Assembly (NCBI GenBank): GCA_002118135.1 | Contig: BDIU01000038.1 | Span: forward strand, 124,001-188,000 | Length of the DNA stretch: 64,000 nucleotides | Reading direction: 5' to 3' | From: Trebouxia sp. TZW2008 | Taxonomy: Eukaryota; Chlorophyta; Trebouxiophyceae; Trebouxiales; Trebouxiaceae | Part shown: piece by piece, positions 1-11,899 of the stretch | Position numbering within the stretch: the first letter of the stretch is position 1 | Layout: every line of letters starts with the position of its first letter | Notes under the pieces: model-generated | Told to the model about the DNA's origin: nothing | Seen by the model: the letters and a program-made list of their open reading frames with translations, nothing else | Databases searched by the model: none | Position numbers and translations under genes: made by a program

Positions 1-643
1 GAATGCATTGCAGCCAGTCTTGATTGCAGTAGTTCAGCAGTGGCCATGACAACCTTGGCAACCCCATGATACTAAACTATATCTAACAGAACATCTTCGG
101 CTGCAGACAGCTGCAGATCTACTCAACTTGACTCATTTGCTGAGGCGTTGATCGTTTGCGATTTACGTCACGGGACATCAACAAACATGATCTTTAACTG
201 AAGTTGCAAGTCTGCACTCATATGCTGTATCACATGCCTTGAGGAAGGTCCTTTGAGGAAATGTACATCATCATTGTGCTGCCAGACAAACTCATTTGTA
301 GTCATCTGAGATTAGCTGGCTGCTGGTTTTGGTGGCTTTTCAATCAAGCTTCAAGCTCCCACTGTGCCTCCTGCAAAAGTGCAGCTGCCCCTTTCGTTAG
401 AGCTATGCTGTACGTCATGTCTTTATGTCTGAATTGCCACACTCTGAGTTGATACTTGTACTGCACACACTGCATACTCCCAGCACTTGTGCTGACACAT
501 ATAGAAATATGTGAGATTATGTGTCCATGCGATTACGTTATGGCTGCAGACTCTAGATTCAGAAGGCCTTCAATATAGTCCAATTTCAGCAGGGGATAGA
601 GCTCTTGACAAGCAGGGAACTGACTGCTGTTTGCCTTGCACAG

Positions 644-3600
644 GTTTGACTTCTCACACAATGGCGTCATTGAGGCTCAAAGGCTGAGTCAGATTGAGAG
701 CATGTGCCGCCAGTCTGTGCAACAAGGCCAGCAAATCTACTCGAAGGAAGTGTCTCTGGAGCAGGCCCAACAGGTCAATGGTGCGGTGCTCCTTTCCTGA
801 TGCATCATATTTTTCTGTGCTTACAATTCAGGTTGTTGCATGACTGCCGCCAGGTAGATGCAAGATGATTCCAAGCACTTCTGTCCAGAGCCACTTTGTA
901 GCAGTGCAGGACAAACTTCAAGCTGCTCAGATTGTCCCTTTCCTGATGCATCATCATTTCTGTGCTTGTGATTGAGGTTGTTGCATGACCCTCGCTAGTT
1001 GTATGCAGAAGCATTCCAACCAGTTCTGTCCAGAGCCATGTTGTAACAGAGCCATGTGTAGCAGTGCAGGATAAGTTGCAAGCTGCGCAGGCCTTTGCTG
1101 ACGCATGAACAATTCTGGCCTGGTCTTGGAGACGCACTCAACTGCTATTGGACACCCATCATGATCCTGCAAAGCAGCGACATTATCTGCTGAGTTGACT
1201 TGAAATGCACGTGGAGTGTGCTTGCAGAATCAGCAGCACCTGATGGTCTGTGCAGCACGAATGCTGTGCTGCACTGTGTAAGCTGATTTCGGCAGTCTGC
1301 ATGCACAAGGATGCCGTCTTTCTGCATGTCTGAAAGAGGCTTTGTAACCCTGCCAAACTTCTATTGAACCAGTGTGTGTACAACAATGCAAAGTTTCAGT
1401 ACATGCTTCACCCCATGATGAGTTGTGAGTGTGTGTGTAGGCCTAAGAGCTGTCTTTGGCGAGGTTTACCCTGACCCAGTTAGGGTTGTATCGATTGGCA
1501 GACCTGTGGAGGAATTGCTGGCAAACCCTACGGCTGACAGCAATCGTCAGTACAGTGTCGAGTTCTGTGGAGGGACTCACCTGAAGAAGACAAATGACGC
1601 CAAGGCCTTTGCCTTGTTGTCAGAAGAGGGCATCGCCAAGGTGCCCTGCTCTGCCCTGCCCTGTTGCCCTCTGCCCTGCCCTGATCTGCCCCTGCCCTGC
1701 ACCAATCTGCCCTATTCTGCCCTGTCCTGGTGCAACATCTGCGCAGACGCTGTGAACTTGTCTGCTTGAACACATGCTGATCACATAGTCAAGCGCATGT
1801 ATGACCTTCAGCTGGCCATAGCCTGCCTGTCAACTGCCTTCAGGGGCTTAGTGACACACATCAGCAATGAGATGACACAGAGGTTGAGAAGAAAATGTTG
1901 TTGTGCAACATGTACATGCTGTCAGGACATAGCTGCACCAAAGCTGCGTAGCAAAGCTGTTCGCTCAGTTTCAGCTCTGGGCTATGCTGTTTTACAAGGC
2001 AAATGGCGCTAGGTCACCACGCTCATGCATCAGGCCATCTTTGCATACCCTTGTATGTCATGTTGTGTTACATGGTAAAGTAACGGTAAAGTGCTTGTAA
2101 CAGGGCATACGGCGTATTGTGGCGGTAACAGGTGAAGAGGCAGCTGCAGCTATCAGGGAAGGGGAGACCCTGGCAAACCAGATGGCAGCTGCCCAGAAGC
2201 TGCAAGGGCAGGATCTGGAGAAGGAGGTAGCTGCCCTGAAGCAGGTGAGCTGACATTGATACTGAAATGTCCTGACGCTTCGCCGCCATAATGCACAGTT
2301 GTTTTGATCATCAAAGTTCGATGAATGGTTGCCGTGACATGATGCTGAATTGCTGTGAGATTTAGTTGCCCAGACATGCCTCGATCAGAGACAGCCTGCC
2401 CCCACAACATCAGTACTGCATGTCTGTAATCAACTAGTCCATATCTGAGGCAGGTAGCCTGTGAGTCACGATGTTGGAGTGGTCCCTTGTAAGCACAGCC
2501 GCCGCCGGCAGCATTCCTCCTTCCCGCATGGCTCAGGATGAGCCATGCGCTGTAGCATTGATCAGCCAACGCTACAGACGGTGACACTGTTGGTCAAAGC
2601 CATGACTTTGTACGGGGCATTGAGACAGGCGTCTTGCGGCTGGTTGGAATTGATGAGGTTGCGCACCAGTCTAGCCCAGCAATGCCAGTCTTCCATAGCT
2701 TCTGCTTGTATGCAAAAATTGTCTAAGACTCTGCTTCCTGTCAGGTGATAGATCCTTCACCCATCCCAGCGGCTCAAACAGCTGCCCTCCAAGATCAGCT
2801 AGCTGCCCTCCAGGATCAGCTAGCTTTCCTGCAGAAATGAGTGCAGGAAGGGCAAGAGAAGGCCACATTCCATTCCCCATGGCTTTTGCTTTGCACCAAG
2901 CCATTTCTGAGAGGATTGCTGCCTTTCAGGTGATAGATCCATCGCCCATTCCAGCAGCCCAGAAAGCTGCCCTTCGGGATCAGCTAGCTGCCCTTCAGAA
3001 ACGAGTGCTGGAAGGGCAAAAGAAGGCAGCATCTGCCAACAAACAAAAAGCAACACAGGCAGCAGTGGCGGATGCTGCTGCAGCGGTGGCGGCGGGGCAC
3101 AGATATGGGGTGATGAGAGTGGATGTAGGTCTAGACCCCAAAGCCCTACTGGAGGCCTGGAATGCGATACAGAAGCAGCATCCACATTTGCCTGTCATCA
3201 TGTTCAGCACAGACCAAGGTGAGCATAGATGCAGCCAGTAGCTCCTGCAAACATGAAATGCAGCAGATATTGTATGCATATGCACCATGTCCACCATTGT
3301 CATGTGAATGAATCGGAACCTGCATATTTGTTCACAACAGCTTGATTGGCATGTTAATTCGCATCAGCAACTTCACATCTATTGCCCACAATAGTGCTGG
3401 CATGTCTTGAGGTGCTGAAAGTGCCCCTTCTGTGCAGCTTAAGAAGATCGTGTTGCTTGCTTGCTTGCTTGAGAAACATGTCAGTAACAGACTTGCTGCT
3501 TTCTGCAGGCAAGGGCAAGGCTCTGGCATACACAGGAGTCCCTGCAGACCTAGCGAAAAAGCTGCCAGCAGGGGAATGGCTCAAAGTTGCCTTGGAAGTG

Positions 3601-3723
3601 TTGGGAGGGAAGGGCGGCGGCAAACCAACCAATGCTCAAGGGCAAGGCCCACTCACTGACAAACTGCCAGAAGCTATGGAAGCAGCCACGGCCCATGCAG
3701 AGCGCATTCTCAATCATGCCTGA
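644..3723 (+). CDS. Alanyl-tRNA synthetase, C-terminal part (5' exons outside window)
   Basis: Class II aminoacyl-tRNA synthetase that charges tRNA-Ala; this part holds the editing/SAD region and the C-Ala domain. Exons whose phases join exactly: 644-780, 1441-1640, 2104-2244, 2930-3218, 3509-3723 (stop TGA). The first exon has the conserved RFDFSH block. The second carries VEFCGGTHL, whose Cys and His are the zinc/editing residues of the family, after [15 protein letters not shown]. Then follow [10 protein letters not shown] and a long Ala/Gln-rich helix. The last two exons (VIMFSTDQ, then GKGKALAY) form the C-Ala domain. The reading frame has no lesion. The catalytic core must lie upstream of position 1. 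A second, stop-bearing copy of the 2930 exon sits just before it at 2745 and must be skipped. Identification is secure; which compartment it serves cannot be told. Confidence 0.93.
781..1440. repeat. AlaRS intron with a tandemly duplicated ~150-bp segment
   Basis: Inside the intron, about 788-935 and about 936-1095 are diverged copies of one segment. Both contain cctttcctgatgcatcat, then gaggttgttgcatgac or a close variant, ttctgtccagagcca, and gtagcagtgcagga. No open exon is preserved in either copy. Confidence 0.7.
1641..1735. repeat. Degenerate (CCCTG)n microsatellite
   Basis: A run of ccctgccctg-type pentamers begins directly after the splice donor of the AlaRS exon ending at 1640. The same pentamer recurs at 47724-47746 just upstream of an amidase exon. 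Confidence 0.75.
2745..2868 (+). pseudogene. Decayed tandem copy of AlaRS exon 4
   Basis: The segment repeats the start of the real exon at 2930, including the splice acceptor (tgtcag before gtgatagatcc). It reads [11 protein letters not shown], then DQLAALQ and an extra DQLAFLQ, before an in-frame TGA where the intact copy has Arg. The similarity continues past the stop (VQEGQEKA against VLEGQKKA). It would truncate the synthetase if spliced in, so it is probably skipped. Confidence 0.85.
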
Positions 3724-4850
3724 CTGCATTGCAAGCTGCTCAAGCGGCCAATGCAATGTTGATTGTGTGATGCCTTGCACAAGCCATTAAAGCAGCCAAG
3801 TCTCATGTAGAATGCGTCCTTCACCAACCCTAGCTGTGAAGCATGCTGCCCAAATGGGCAAAGCGGTGTTGCTTGACAAGCCACGTACACGTATGCAAGG
3901 CTCCCAAATGCAAAAGCAACTGGACAGCTATGCTGAGCACAGACTCAACTGTGCAAAATTGTAGAGCTGCTCAGGGTGCTGTCAATCTAGGGACATTCAG
4001 CTTCTTCTCAGCTGACTGGGTTGCGCAGGACAGTCAGCGCCGCATTGTGTGCTTGAAGCTTCATGACAGATTGTGACAGAGTTGCAAGGTCAGACAGTTG
4101 CAGGTCCATAACTTGTTAAGCTAGGCACTAATGGTCAACTAGCACAGTCGGACAGCATTGTTGTGCTGCACCTAGGGGTAGCCATAGCACATGGCATACG
4201 GTTCAAGCTGATACATGGCAAGCACAAGCTGAACTGAACATTACGCTTGTTTCAACGAGCTACTGCCGCAGTAGCTAAACAAGTATATGCTGAATGAGTG
4301 CGTGCTGTTGACAGCATTCTGGACGTGACAATCACAATCGAATTGCAGTTCAACATCTCTCCATTAAAAATCATATGACTAGGCACATCATGGTTATGGT
4401 AGCCTGGAGCTAAACGTGAACGTCGGCACGTGCAAATGTTTGAGGCAGCTGCCCCATGTGTCGCAATACGTTATTGTAGACAGTATCGCAAAGTGCAGCG
4501 CTGCACCACTTCAACGCCCTGTGCATGCATGCCCCAAAGAGGTGGAGACACAACCGCATATGCAGCTCAACGTATGTCAGGCTGCAGCAAGCCAAAGGAT
4601 CATCTGTTCAGCGCATAGTGCAACAGCAATGATACAATCTTTTGAGCATATATTGCAAGATTGTGCACAAAGCTCTGTTCAGCGCATATCATAGGATTGT
4701 GCACATAACAAAGCGTGAAAATGTATTTGTGGTGCATGCTCCAAGGAGATAATTATAAGCGCGTTTGCCTTGCGTTTATTATGCAAGCCTTACAAACAAA
4801 ACCAGGACAGGGGTCTAGCAGTTCACAAATCAGGCAGCAATACAACAGTA
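3724..4850. other. Intergenic, 3' ends of convergent genes
   Basis: Lies between the AlaRS stop and the stop of the minus-strand gene at 4851. Short open frames exist on both strands, but none shows a recognisable domain or splice-consistent exon. A diverged copy of the AlaRS tail sequence (aagccattaaagcagcc) lies at about 3780-3810. Both 3' UTRs are expected here. Confidence 0.5.
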
Positions 4851-5555
4851 TCACAGGAAGTGGTTGTGCGGTCTGCTGACTCGCATGTGCTGGAAGAACC
4901 CCTTTGCAGCACCCCTCATCAACCCAACCACCCCCCGTGATTTCTTCTGTGCTTCAGCCTTGCGAGGTGTGAGCAAGGTATCATTGCTGTCTTCCGTGCA
5001 CTCCACCTGTCAACGGCCAACGAAATGGTCAACAGACTCAATGCTGACATGCAGCATCTTGCTGTTCAAAAGCAGAGGTTTGTGGCACGTCAAGCGGCTG
5101 TGGTGACTAAGAGCAATTCAGCCTCACCTGCAAATCCGTCCAGATAGCCCTCGTCATCGTTGACTTGCGCGCCTCATTGCCACGAAACACCACGCCTTTG
5201 CTGCCTACACGGAGTGATGACATTCATGTTTCGGCCTGCTGAGATGGCGTTGAAGATGGTGGTTGCAGGGTACAAGCATCTTCCGGACAGAGGAGCAGAA
5301 CTTACCTCGGCTAGGTACAGCTGAAGCGGCGAAGGGCATGCGCATCCCTGATGTTCGCAAAGGCGTCGCGTTGGCCCCATCTACGCCATTGAGGCCACGG
5401 GTCTGCAGGACAGACAAAACTAGTCTGAAGTAGTCAGCATACAGGTCCTCTGCGTCACCGCAAAATAATGAACGCAAACGGCACACAGCCCGTATATCTT
5501 GTTCTTACCCTGACCCTCTCTGAGCAAGGCCTGCCTGCCGTGAACGAAGTTGTCT
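4851..5555 (-). CDS. Unknown spliced protein, C-terminal four exons
   Basis: I do not recognise the family. Four minus-strand exons join with consistent phases and good splice sites: 5509-5555, 5306-5449, 5128-5204 and 4851-5006 (stop TGA). The product includes NFVHGRQALLREGQ and EDLYADYFRLVLSVLQ, both probably helical, then a Gly/Ala/Pro-rich linker. The tail is basic (LLTPRKAEAQKKSRG) and ends RPHNHFL. The 5' exons are unresolved; the CpG-rich stretch at 5700-6280 is the likely divergent promoter shared with the ANK-TPR gene. On the plus strand an overlapping frame (about 4950-5147) is also open and helical, so the strand is not beyond doubt, but only the minus strand gives four phase-compatible exons. 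Confidence 0.5.
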
Positions 5556-6284
5556 CTGGAGGAAAGATGCAAGGGTGATTCGTAGCCAGGAGGTCAGCTA
5601 TCCTGAAAGCCATCGCACACCGCCCTTCTCCAACTTGCAAGCTCAATAGGGACCCTCCATTCTACATGATGGAAGGGTGTCCTGCACTATAGAGGTCAAA
5701 AGGTCTTCAGAATGCTTTTGGCTGTCATCAGGGTCAAGTCTGTTGGAATACTAAATGCGCCAAGATGTAACGCATGGTGTCGTGCGTCGGGATGTATGCT
5801 AGGACATGGGCGCAGCTCAGCGTCCAGACCAGTTCTCAAGTATCGAGGGGCTTGGCTCCTTTTGATCGTGTGCAGGTGCTGAATGCAGGGTCCGCAACTG
5901 ATGGTCTGTGTTTTGCTCGTGTCGGATTAGGTACAGACAACCGCAAGGCAAGAGTAACACTTTTTAGCTCGCTGACAGCTTGCGGCAACAACGCGACATG
6001 AGCACGTCCCTTCCTTCGTATTGACCCCTCTTGCTACGAGCGCGATAGTCCGTAGCGTCGTCAGCAGGCCACGGTAACCGCTTCAAAGGCTGTAGATCAA
6101 GCAGATCACCTCAAGTCGAAACAACGTAGAGACGCAGAGAGCAGCGTTGCGCGATTTCCGTTGCCCTTTTGCAGTTCAAGTCAAGGCTGGCAGCTGTTTT
6201 CACCGTTCCATATCGGCAACTCTCCCAGAATCTGCAAGGCAGATGGTCTGTACCCAGCTGCACGCATAGAGCTCAACAGCAGCC
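5556..6284. promoter_or_regulatory. CpG-rich divergent promoter region
   Basis: From about 5750 to 6280 CG dinucleotides are much denser than in flanking introns (for example gctacgagcgcgatagtccg). It lies between the 5' side of the minus-strand gene and the start codon at 6285. One or more first exons of the minus-strand gene are probably hidden here. Confidence 0.45.
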
Positions 6285-9200
6285 ATGGCCGACCTACAGC
6301 AGAGCAGGCAATGGCTTGCTGCAGCCAAAGAGGGAGAGCTCACAACTTTGACCAGCCTGTTTGATCAGGACCCTGTTTTGCTGCACCATCAGGTACGCCC
6401 TCACAAAGCGGCAACACTCCTGCACAGGCAAATTAAGATATACCTGGTGGCTGAGGCCACTAAAAAATTCTACACAATGCAGCTGATTCACATGTTGTCA
6501 TGGCAATGTTCTTGACCTTCAAGCACAGCAGCCCTTGACTGCTGGACGGACGTGATACAAAGATGTTTCTGTGGTCTTCAATCTGGCTGCGGCTTCGCAT
6601 TGTGCAGGGGCCTGGCGTCGGGCATGGTGCTCTACACTGGTGTGCTGCCAAAGGACATCTGGAATGTGTCCAGTGGCTTCTACAGGGAGGAGCTGACCCA
6701 AATGCAACCAATGCAGAAGGCAGCACTCCATTGCATGCCGCAGCTGCAAATGGTCAAGAAGCCAGCATACAGTTGTTGCTTGCTCAACCAGGCGTTGATG
6801 GTAAGCGTCTTTCACAGCAGACATTGCGCTGATGGCATCAGGCAAATGCAACTCATCATTCAATTTGCCTGATGCATACACGGTTGATGCTGTGGAAACT
6901 TCAAATGGTTCATGAGCTGCAAGACGTACTTTGGAACCAGCATTGCGATGGTGAAAGGGAGCACACCAATCCTCTGCAATGCACATGTGTCTGATGCTGC
7001 TGCAGCAAACGCAAGAGACAGCTCTGGAGATACTGCAAAGGAGATCGCCCTCAGCAGGAAATGGCTTGCAGTGGCAGCCTTACTTCCTGACACTCCAGCT
7101 GCAACAGACGCTCAAGCTGGCACAGAAGCTGCACCGCCAATCTCACCAGACACAGACGACGCAGCGTCAGAGTCATTGTCTGATGAGCCGTTTCACTGTG
7201 ACAAGTGCCTTCCCAAGGGCCTTGGCCCAAAACAGGCAACAGATTGCAGTCATCATCAGCACAATCCTGCAGTTCTAGAGCATCAGCCAGCGCTGCGCTT
7301 ACAGCCAGACATGACCTCTGACATGAGCTGTTCCCTTCAAGAGGATGTGAGTGACAGTGGCCGAGAAGTAAGTCAGCCAGTGCCTGCCATGTGGAATGCT
7401 AGTGTTGAGTCAGTGGAGGACCTCAGCAGCAATGGCCTGCCAGCCAGCAACCTTGACTGCTCAGTATCACCTGCAACAGCTTTGGAGTTGCTTGCAGCAG
7501 ATGAGGCAGTTCAATCACCTCAGCGAACTACCGCCGACATGCAAAAAGCCTCAACAGCTCAGCATTTGGCAGCTGAAACGGCTGTACAGTCTGCAAGTGC
7601 TGCCACAAATGGGCACACCCCCAGCAGCCTCCATGCAGCCTCAGGAGCAGCCTTCCTCAAGCAGCATGGTAAAGCGTGAGCCATTTCCTCTTTTGTTTTC
7701 CTTCTTCCTTGTCAGCACCTGATGCATTTATGCCAATTCTTTCAGTCAAGCTCATTGATGATTGAGTTTCTCTATTGGGCAGTCCGAATTTGCCTGCGCT
7801 CCAGATTTGGACTCAGAGCTTGCAGCAAGCTGTGTGTATCATTGTCAGTCAATCGACTCGTCCATCGCGTTAGACAGTCACATGCAATCAACTCATGTCA
7901 GCCTACTGCCAGGTGCCGTCTACATTGCCAGCCTTCCTCTGGCATGATGCCTGTTGCATAGAAGGATTGCTGCTCCCTCATTGCATGTACTTCACCCACA
8001 GCTTAATGTGATGCTACTGTGCACACATTCAGCAGAACAGGTGCGGTGCTGTGCTGTGCTGTGCTGGGCTGTGCTGTGCTGACGCAAATGCTACAATGCC
8101 AGCACTATCTGCTGACACGCTGCTGAAGTAATCGCCCTAAGTGGCTGGACGCTACAAGGCATGGCAGGCTGCGTATCATGCAAACCCTGCACAAGGCCAT
8201 CGCAAACCATACAACAACGGTGCCGTTCTATACATCAATGACTGACATGAACTCTGTCACAGGTGGCTGGATGCTGCAAGGCATGGGAAACTGCATGCTA
8301 TGCAAGCCCTGCACAAAGCCAGCAGCAATCATATGGCAGCACTGATTGCATTCCAGGGGCAGGGCACTTCTTATGGCCTCATGGGACACACCGCCTTGCA
8401 CTGGGCAGCAGCTAAGGTGAACCTGCGTCCATTGTGGGACAATCCATCACAACACAGCAGTATGCCCATCATGAAGGCATGGAAAGTCTTGATGAGTATG
8501 TGGGGACACTGCCCGCTATGCATTGTGTCATTATAGCAAAGCAGCAGCGTATCTGCAAGCGTGTGGCATACTGCATCTAGCATTAGACATGCATAGGTTT
8601 TTATTCATTCCACAGGAGTACCAACATGCAAGAAATCACAGTTCAGCAGGTCTCACAACCTGACTTGCTGCAAGCTCACCACAAATTTCCATGCTGTATA
8701 GCAATACCTCAGTCATGTCAGCAAAGCAGCTTAGGAGTCAGTCACAAGTGGGCGCCCAGCAAATTGATGAACTAGCATCGCGTACAGCCCCTGGGCAGCA
8801 TAATGTCAGCAGATGTCAAGGTGTCCATGCATTCAAAAAGAGATCAACGTCTAGCTGGCTCTGCTTGCAGGGTCATACAGCATCTGTCACCTGGCTTTTG
8901 GAGCATGAGGCAGATGCAAACACCCTCAACTAAGGACAATCCACAGTGCTGCATTCAGCTGCCAGTCATCGTCAAGCAGCGGCTGTGGGTTTGTTGATGT
9001 ACACAGACTTGGCTAATATGTTTGTTGCGGACTTTGAAAGACTGACTGCATCTTTCAACTCTGCTTGCAGGGTCACACTGCTGCTATCACCTGGCTTCTG
9101 CAGCATGGAGCAGACGCAAACACCCTCAACCAAGGACAGTCCACAGCGCTGCATTCAGCAGCTAGCCATGGTCAAGCAGCAGCTGTGGAACTGCTGATGT

Positions 9201-11580
9201 ACATGGGCTTGGCTAGTGCATCCTTCAAGGATACCAATGGAGAAACGCCTAGGGATGTAGCGTTGTCTGCAGGCCACCAGGGCATTGCCAAGCAGATTGC
9301 CTTGGCTGATCATGTGAGTGTGGCACTGGGGTGATCACAATGCATTTGCATCGCTGCAATGGGGTGATACATTCAGCTGCCAACCATGGTCCAATAGCTG
9401 TTATGGAGCTGCTGACATACATGAGCTTGGCCAGTGCACAGATGGTACTCTTCAACGCAGACACGCCTAGGGATGCAACAGTGTCTGCGGGCCACCAAGG
9501 CATTGCTAAGCAGAATGCTCTGACTGTTTATGCAAGTGTGGCAATGGTGCATGATGATACATCCACATCATTGCAATTAGATAATGCATGAGCAGGTTGT
9601 GTCAGAAGGGAGGAGGCAAGAGACAGGTTGATTTTGCAAAGCAATACATGATGGCTGTGCATGCAGTCTGCAGGATCACGCAGTCCTGCAACCACTTTTG
9701 GGCATGTCGTCATGCGAATAATTGCAGTGAGACGTGTGGACACCGTATCTTTGTGTCAGTAATTCCTGCCTTGCAGGTCAACAAGCTCAGAGGGCAGCCT
9801 CAGGCCAACTGGGAGTTGAAGACAGTCCGTGAGGTGTTGCCCTTGGCTGGGATCAATGTGGCAGCACTGCATGAGCGGCATGAGGTCATCACAGCATGTC
9901 AGCTGCACCTGGACAAGGTGCCCAAGCCTGTTGGTGCAGCCTTGATCCAGCAAGCTTCCAGATGTAAGGGTACAGCAGGTATGTCCAACATATCCCTGAC
10001 TGCTGTAAAAGCCCTGCTTCAGCAGAAAGTCTTCAAGTACAGGGGTACAGCATGTCAGCTGCAACTGGACAAGGTGCCCAAGCCTGCTGGTGCAGCCTTG
10101 TTTCCGCAAGCGCCCAGATGTAAGGGTATAACAGGTTTGTTCAGCAAGTCATAAATGCTGTTACAGTCCTGCTTCAGCAAGAATCCTTAACATGCAATCT
10201 CATAGCATGTCGGCTGCAGCTGGACCAAGTGCCTAAGCTTGTTGGTGCAGCTTTCTTTCAACAAGGCACTTTGAACCATTTGTGAACAACAGGTTTGGAT
10301 CAGCATTACTCAAACGCTGATGCATTTCAGTGCTCTTGTGTCTCAAGAGAATGTGCAGGCACAGATTGTCTGCCCTATCATGACAAGAAGCTTGATGTCT
10401 AACCAGCCAGTAGCTATGAACTGTTGATTTAACAACATGTGAGGACCATTCAGCCAGCAATATAAGCCTTACAGGCATCAAGGCAGAAATGCATGCTTGG
10501 TCTTAAGCACTTGTTTGATGCAGCGTCATGTCCTATTCATGCTTACACCTGACTCATTGCCTTTCATGTATGCTGTGTCAGGTGACTGCAAGACTGCTGA
10601 TACAGCCCTGCTGCAACCTACAAGATCTGTAGAGTCTACCAGGGCAACTGTCGATGCGGAGCAGTCATCTCCTAGTGAGCAGCAGACATGGATGCAGGCG
10701 GCTGCAACAGCTAAACAAAAGGGCAACAAGCTTTTTCGGCAGGGCGAGCATGCAAATGCGCGACATGTGTACACAGTAAGCATGAAGGCCTGCTGCATGA
10801 CATCGAAGCATCATGGCGATATGACTGCTCTCCTTCTGCCTGTGTTACTGTGCATGTCACAAGGTACATCATGCCTCAACAGCAGCGGGCTTCTCAGATA
10901 GGTCTGAGACTCATGTACCATTCTGTTCTTGCTGTCTGCATTACTGGCGCACATGCAAACAGGGCAAATGTGTCTAGCGCTAATATGACATCTTTCTATG
11001 CAGATGGCCATCAACCTCCAGACTCAGATTGCAGCCAGTGACTGCAGCTGTAGCAATTTGCACGTGTTGGCTGTTCTTTACAGCAACAGATCTGCAGCAA
11101 ATGCCTCATTGGCAAACTGGAATGATGCCCTTGAGGATGCCGAGGCATGCATATCCTTTTCGCCTGCTTGGAGCAAGGTAAACAGCATTGCAGCCTCTGC
11201 ATGCGTGCTTTTTGAGCATGCGATTTGCCTTGACAGCACAAGTTAACACATGTTATTCATTGCATCACAAGCTTGGCTTGATGCATTTCAGTCGGTGTCA
11301 AGCTTGTTTGATTGCACTCGATATGTGCAGACGTTGACTGCTGTGGTGCTGGTTGCTGCTACTAGAGCAGCATTACTGGGCGACTTCTGCCCATAGGAAT
11401 TCCCCTTTGTTCCCTTTCACTGAGATTCTGGCTCTTTTGCAGGGTCATTGCAGAGCTGCTGCAGCCTTGTTGGCTCAGAAGCAGCAAGAAAAAGCCATAG
11501 CTGCTTACAGAAAAGCCATAGATCTGGACAGCTCATGTCAAGCTGCACTGCAAGCACTGCAGAATCTGGGGCTGAAATGA
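6285..11580 (+). CDS. Ankyrin-repeat plus TPR protein
   Basis: Scaffold-type protein with N-terminal ankyrin repeats and a C-terminal three-motif TPR, the arrangement of plant ANK-TPR proteins; partners cannot be inferred. Exons: 6285-6392 (start MADLQQSRQWLAAAK), 6608-6800, 7006-7668, 8357-8416, 9071-9313, 9777-9978, 10582-10775, 11004-11177, 11443-11580 (stop). Ankyrin motifs read GALHWCAAKGHLECVQWLL, STPLHAAAANGQ, then HTALHWAAAKGHTAAITWLL across an exon junction. Exon 7006 encodes a ~220-residue acidic, Ser/Ala-rich linker. The TPR part has KQKGNKLFRQGEHANARHVY, LYSNRSAANASLANWNDALE and WSKGHCRAAAALL. One small exon is missing from my model between 7668 and 8357, because the phases (1 and 0) do not match there. 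Stop-bearing copies of the ankyrin exon lie at 8871 and 9340. Confidence 0.88.
8041..8082. repeat. (GTGCT)n microsatellite
   Basis: About eight pentamer units with one gggct variant, inside an intron of the ANK-TPR gene. Confidence 0.85.
8871..9010 (+). pseudogene. Decayed tandem copy of the ankyrin exon (upstream)
   Basis: It has the same acceptor (ctctgcttgcag) and start (GHTASVTWLLEHEADANTLN) as the intact exon at 9071. A TAA then replaces the CAA codon for Gln. Homology continues (HSAASH, AAAVGLLMY) but is not translatable. Confidence 0.85.
9340..9545 (+). pseudogene. Decayed tandem copy of the ankyrin exon (downstream)
   Basis: It matches the second half of exon 9071-9313: HSAANHG, then ELLTYMSLASA, TPRD and SAGHQGIAKQ. 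The first half and the acceptor are missing, so it is unlikely to be spliced. The intact exon therefore lies between two damaged copies. Confidence 0.8.
9894..10265 (+). repeat. Three tandem copies of an exon-end segment
   Basis: Copies begin at about 9894, 10053 and 10205 (gcatgtcagctgca, then aaggtgcccaagcctg, then a ggtgcagcc block). The first copy is the 3' end of the coding exon 9777-9978 (CQLHLDKVPKP). The second keeps a reading frame and a possible donor; the third is shortened. Confidence 0.85.
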
Positions 11581-11899
11581 TGGGAGCAGCTGCTGCATTC
11601 CCAGTTGACTTTGCTGGATGGTCATCTTGGAGTAGAAAGTACTTGCTTCCAGGATTTGGCAGCCTTTGCAATAACCTGACACAAGGTCAATGATAAAAAA
11701 TGTATGAAGCCTCAATCACGAGTGAAACTACACAAACTTTTGTTCAGCCCAGATGATGGCCAGCAGGTGTAGTTACATATGTGCACAAAACCATGTGTGC
11801 ACGGTGGGTAACTCACTGACATCCTGCTGCAGCGCAATGCCTCCTATGGATGCTTGCTGCACACTACGCTACATATGTTTCCTGTGCACTGACTCAAGG
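11581..11899. other. Intergenic, convergent 3' ends
   Basis: Between the stop of the ANK-TPR gene and the stop of the ABI-like gene. No open exon is recognised; both 3' UTRs are expected here. Confidence 0.5.
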
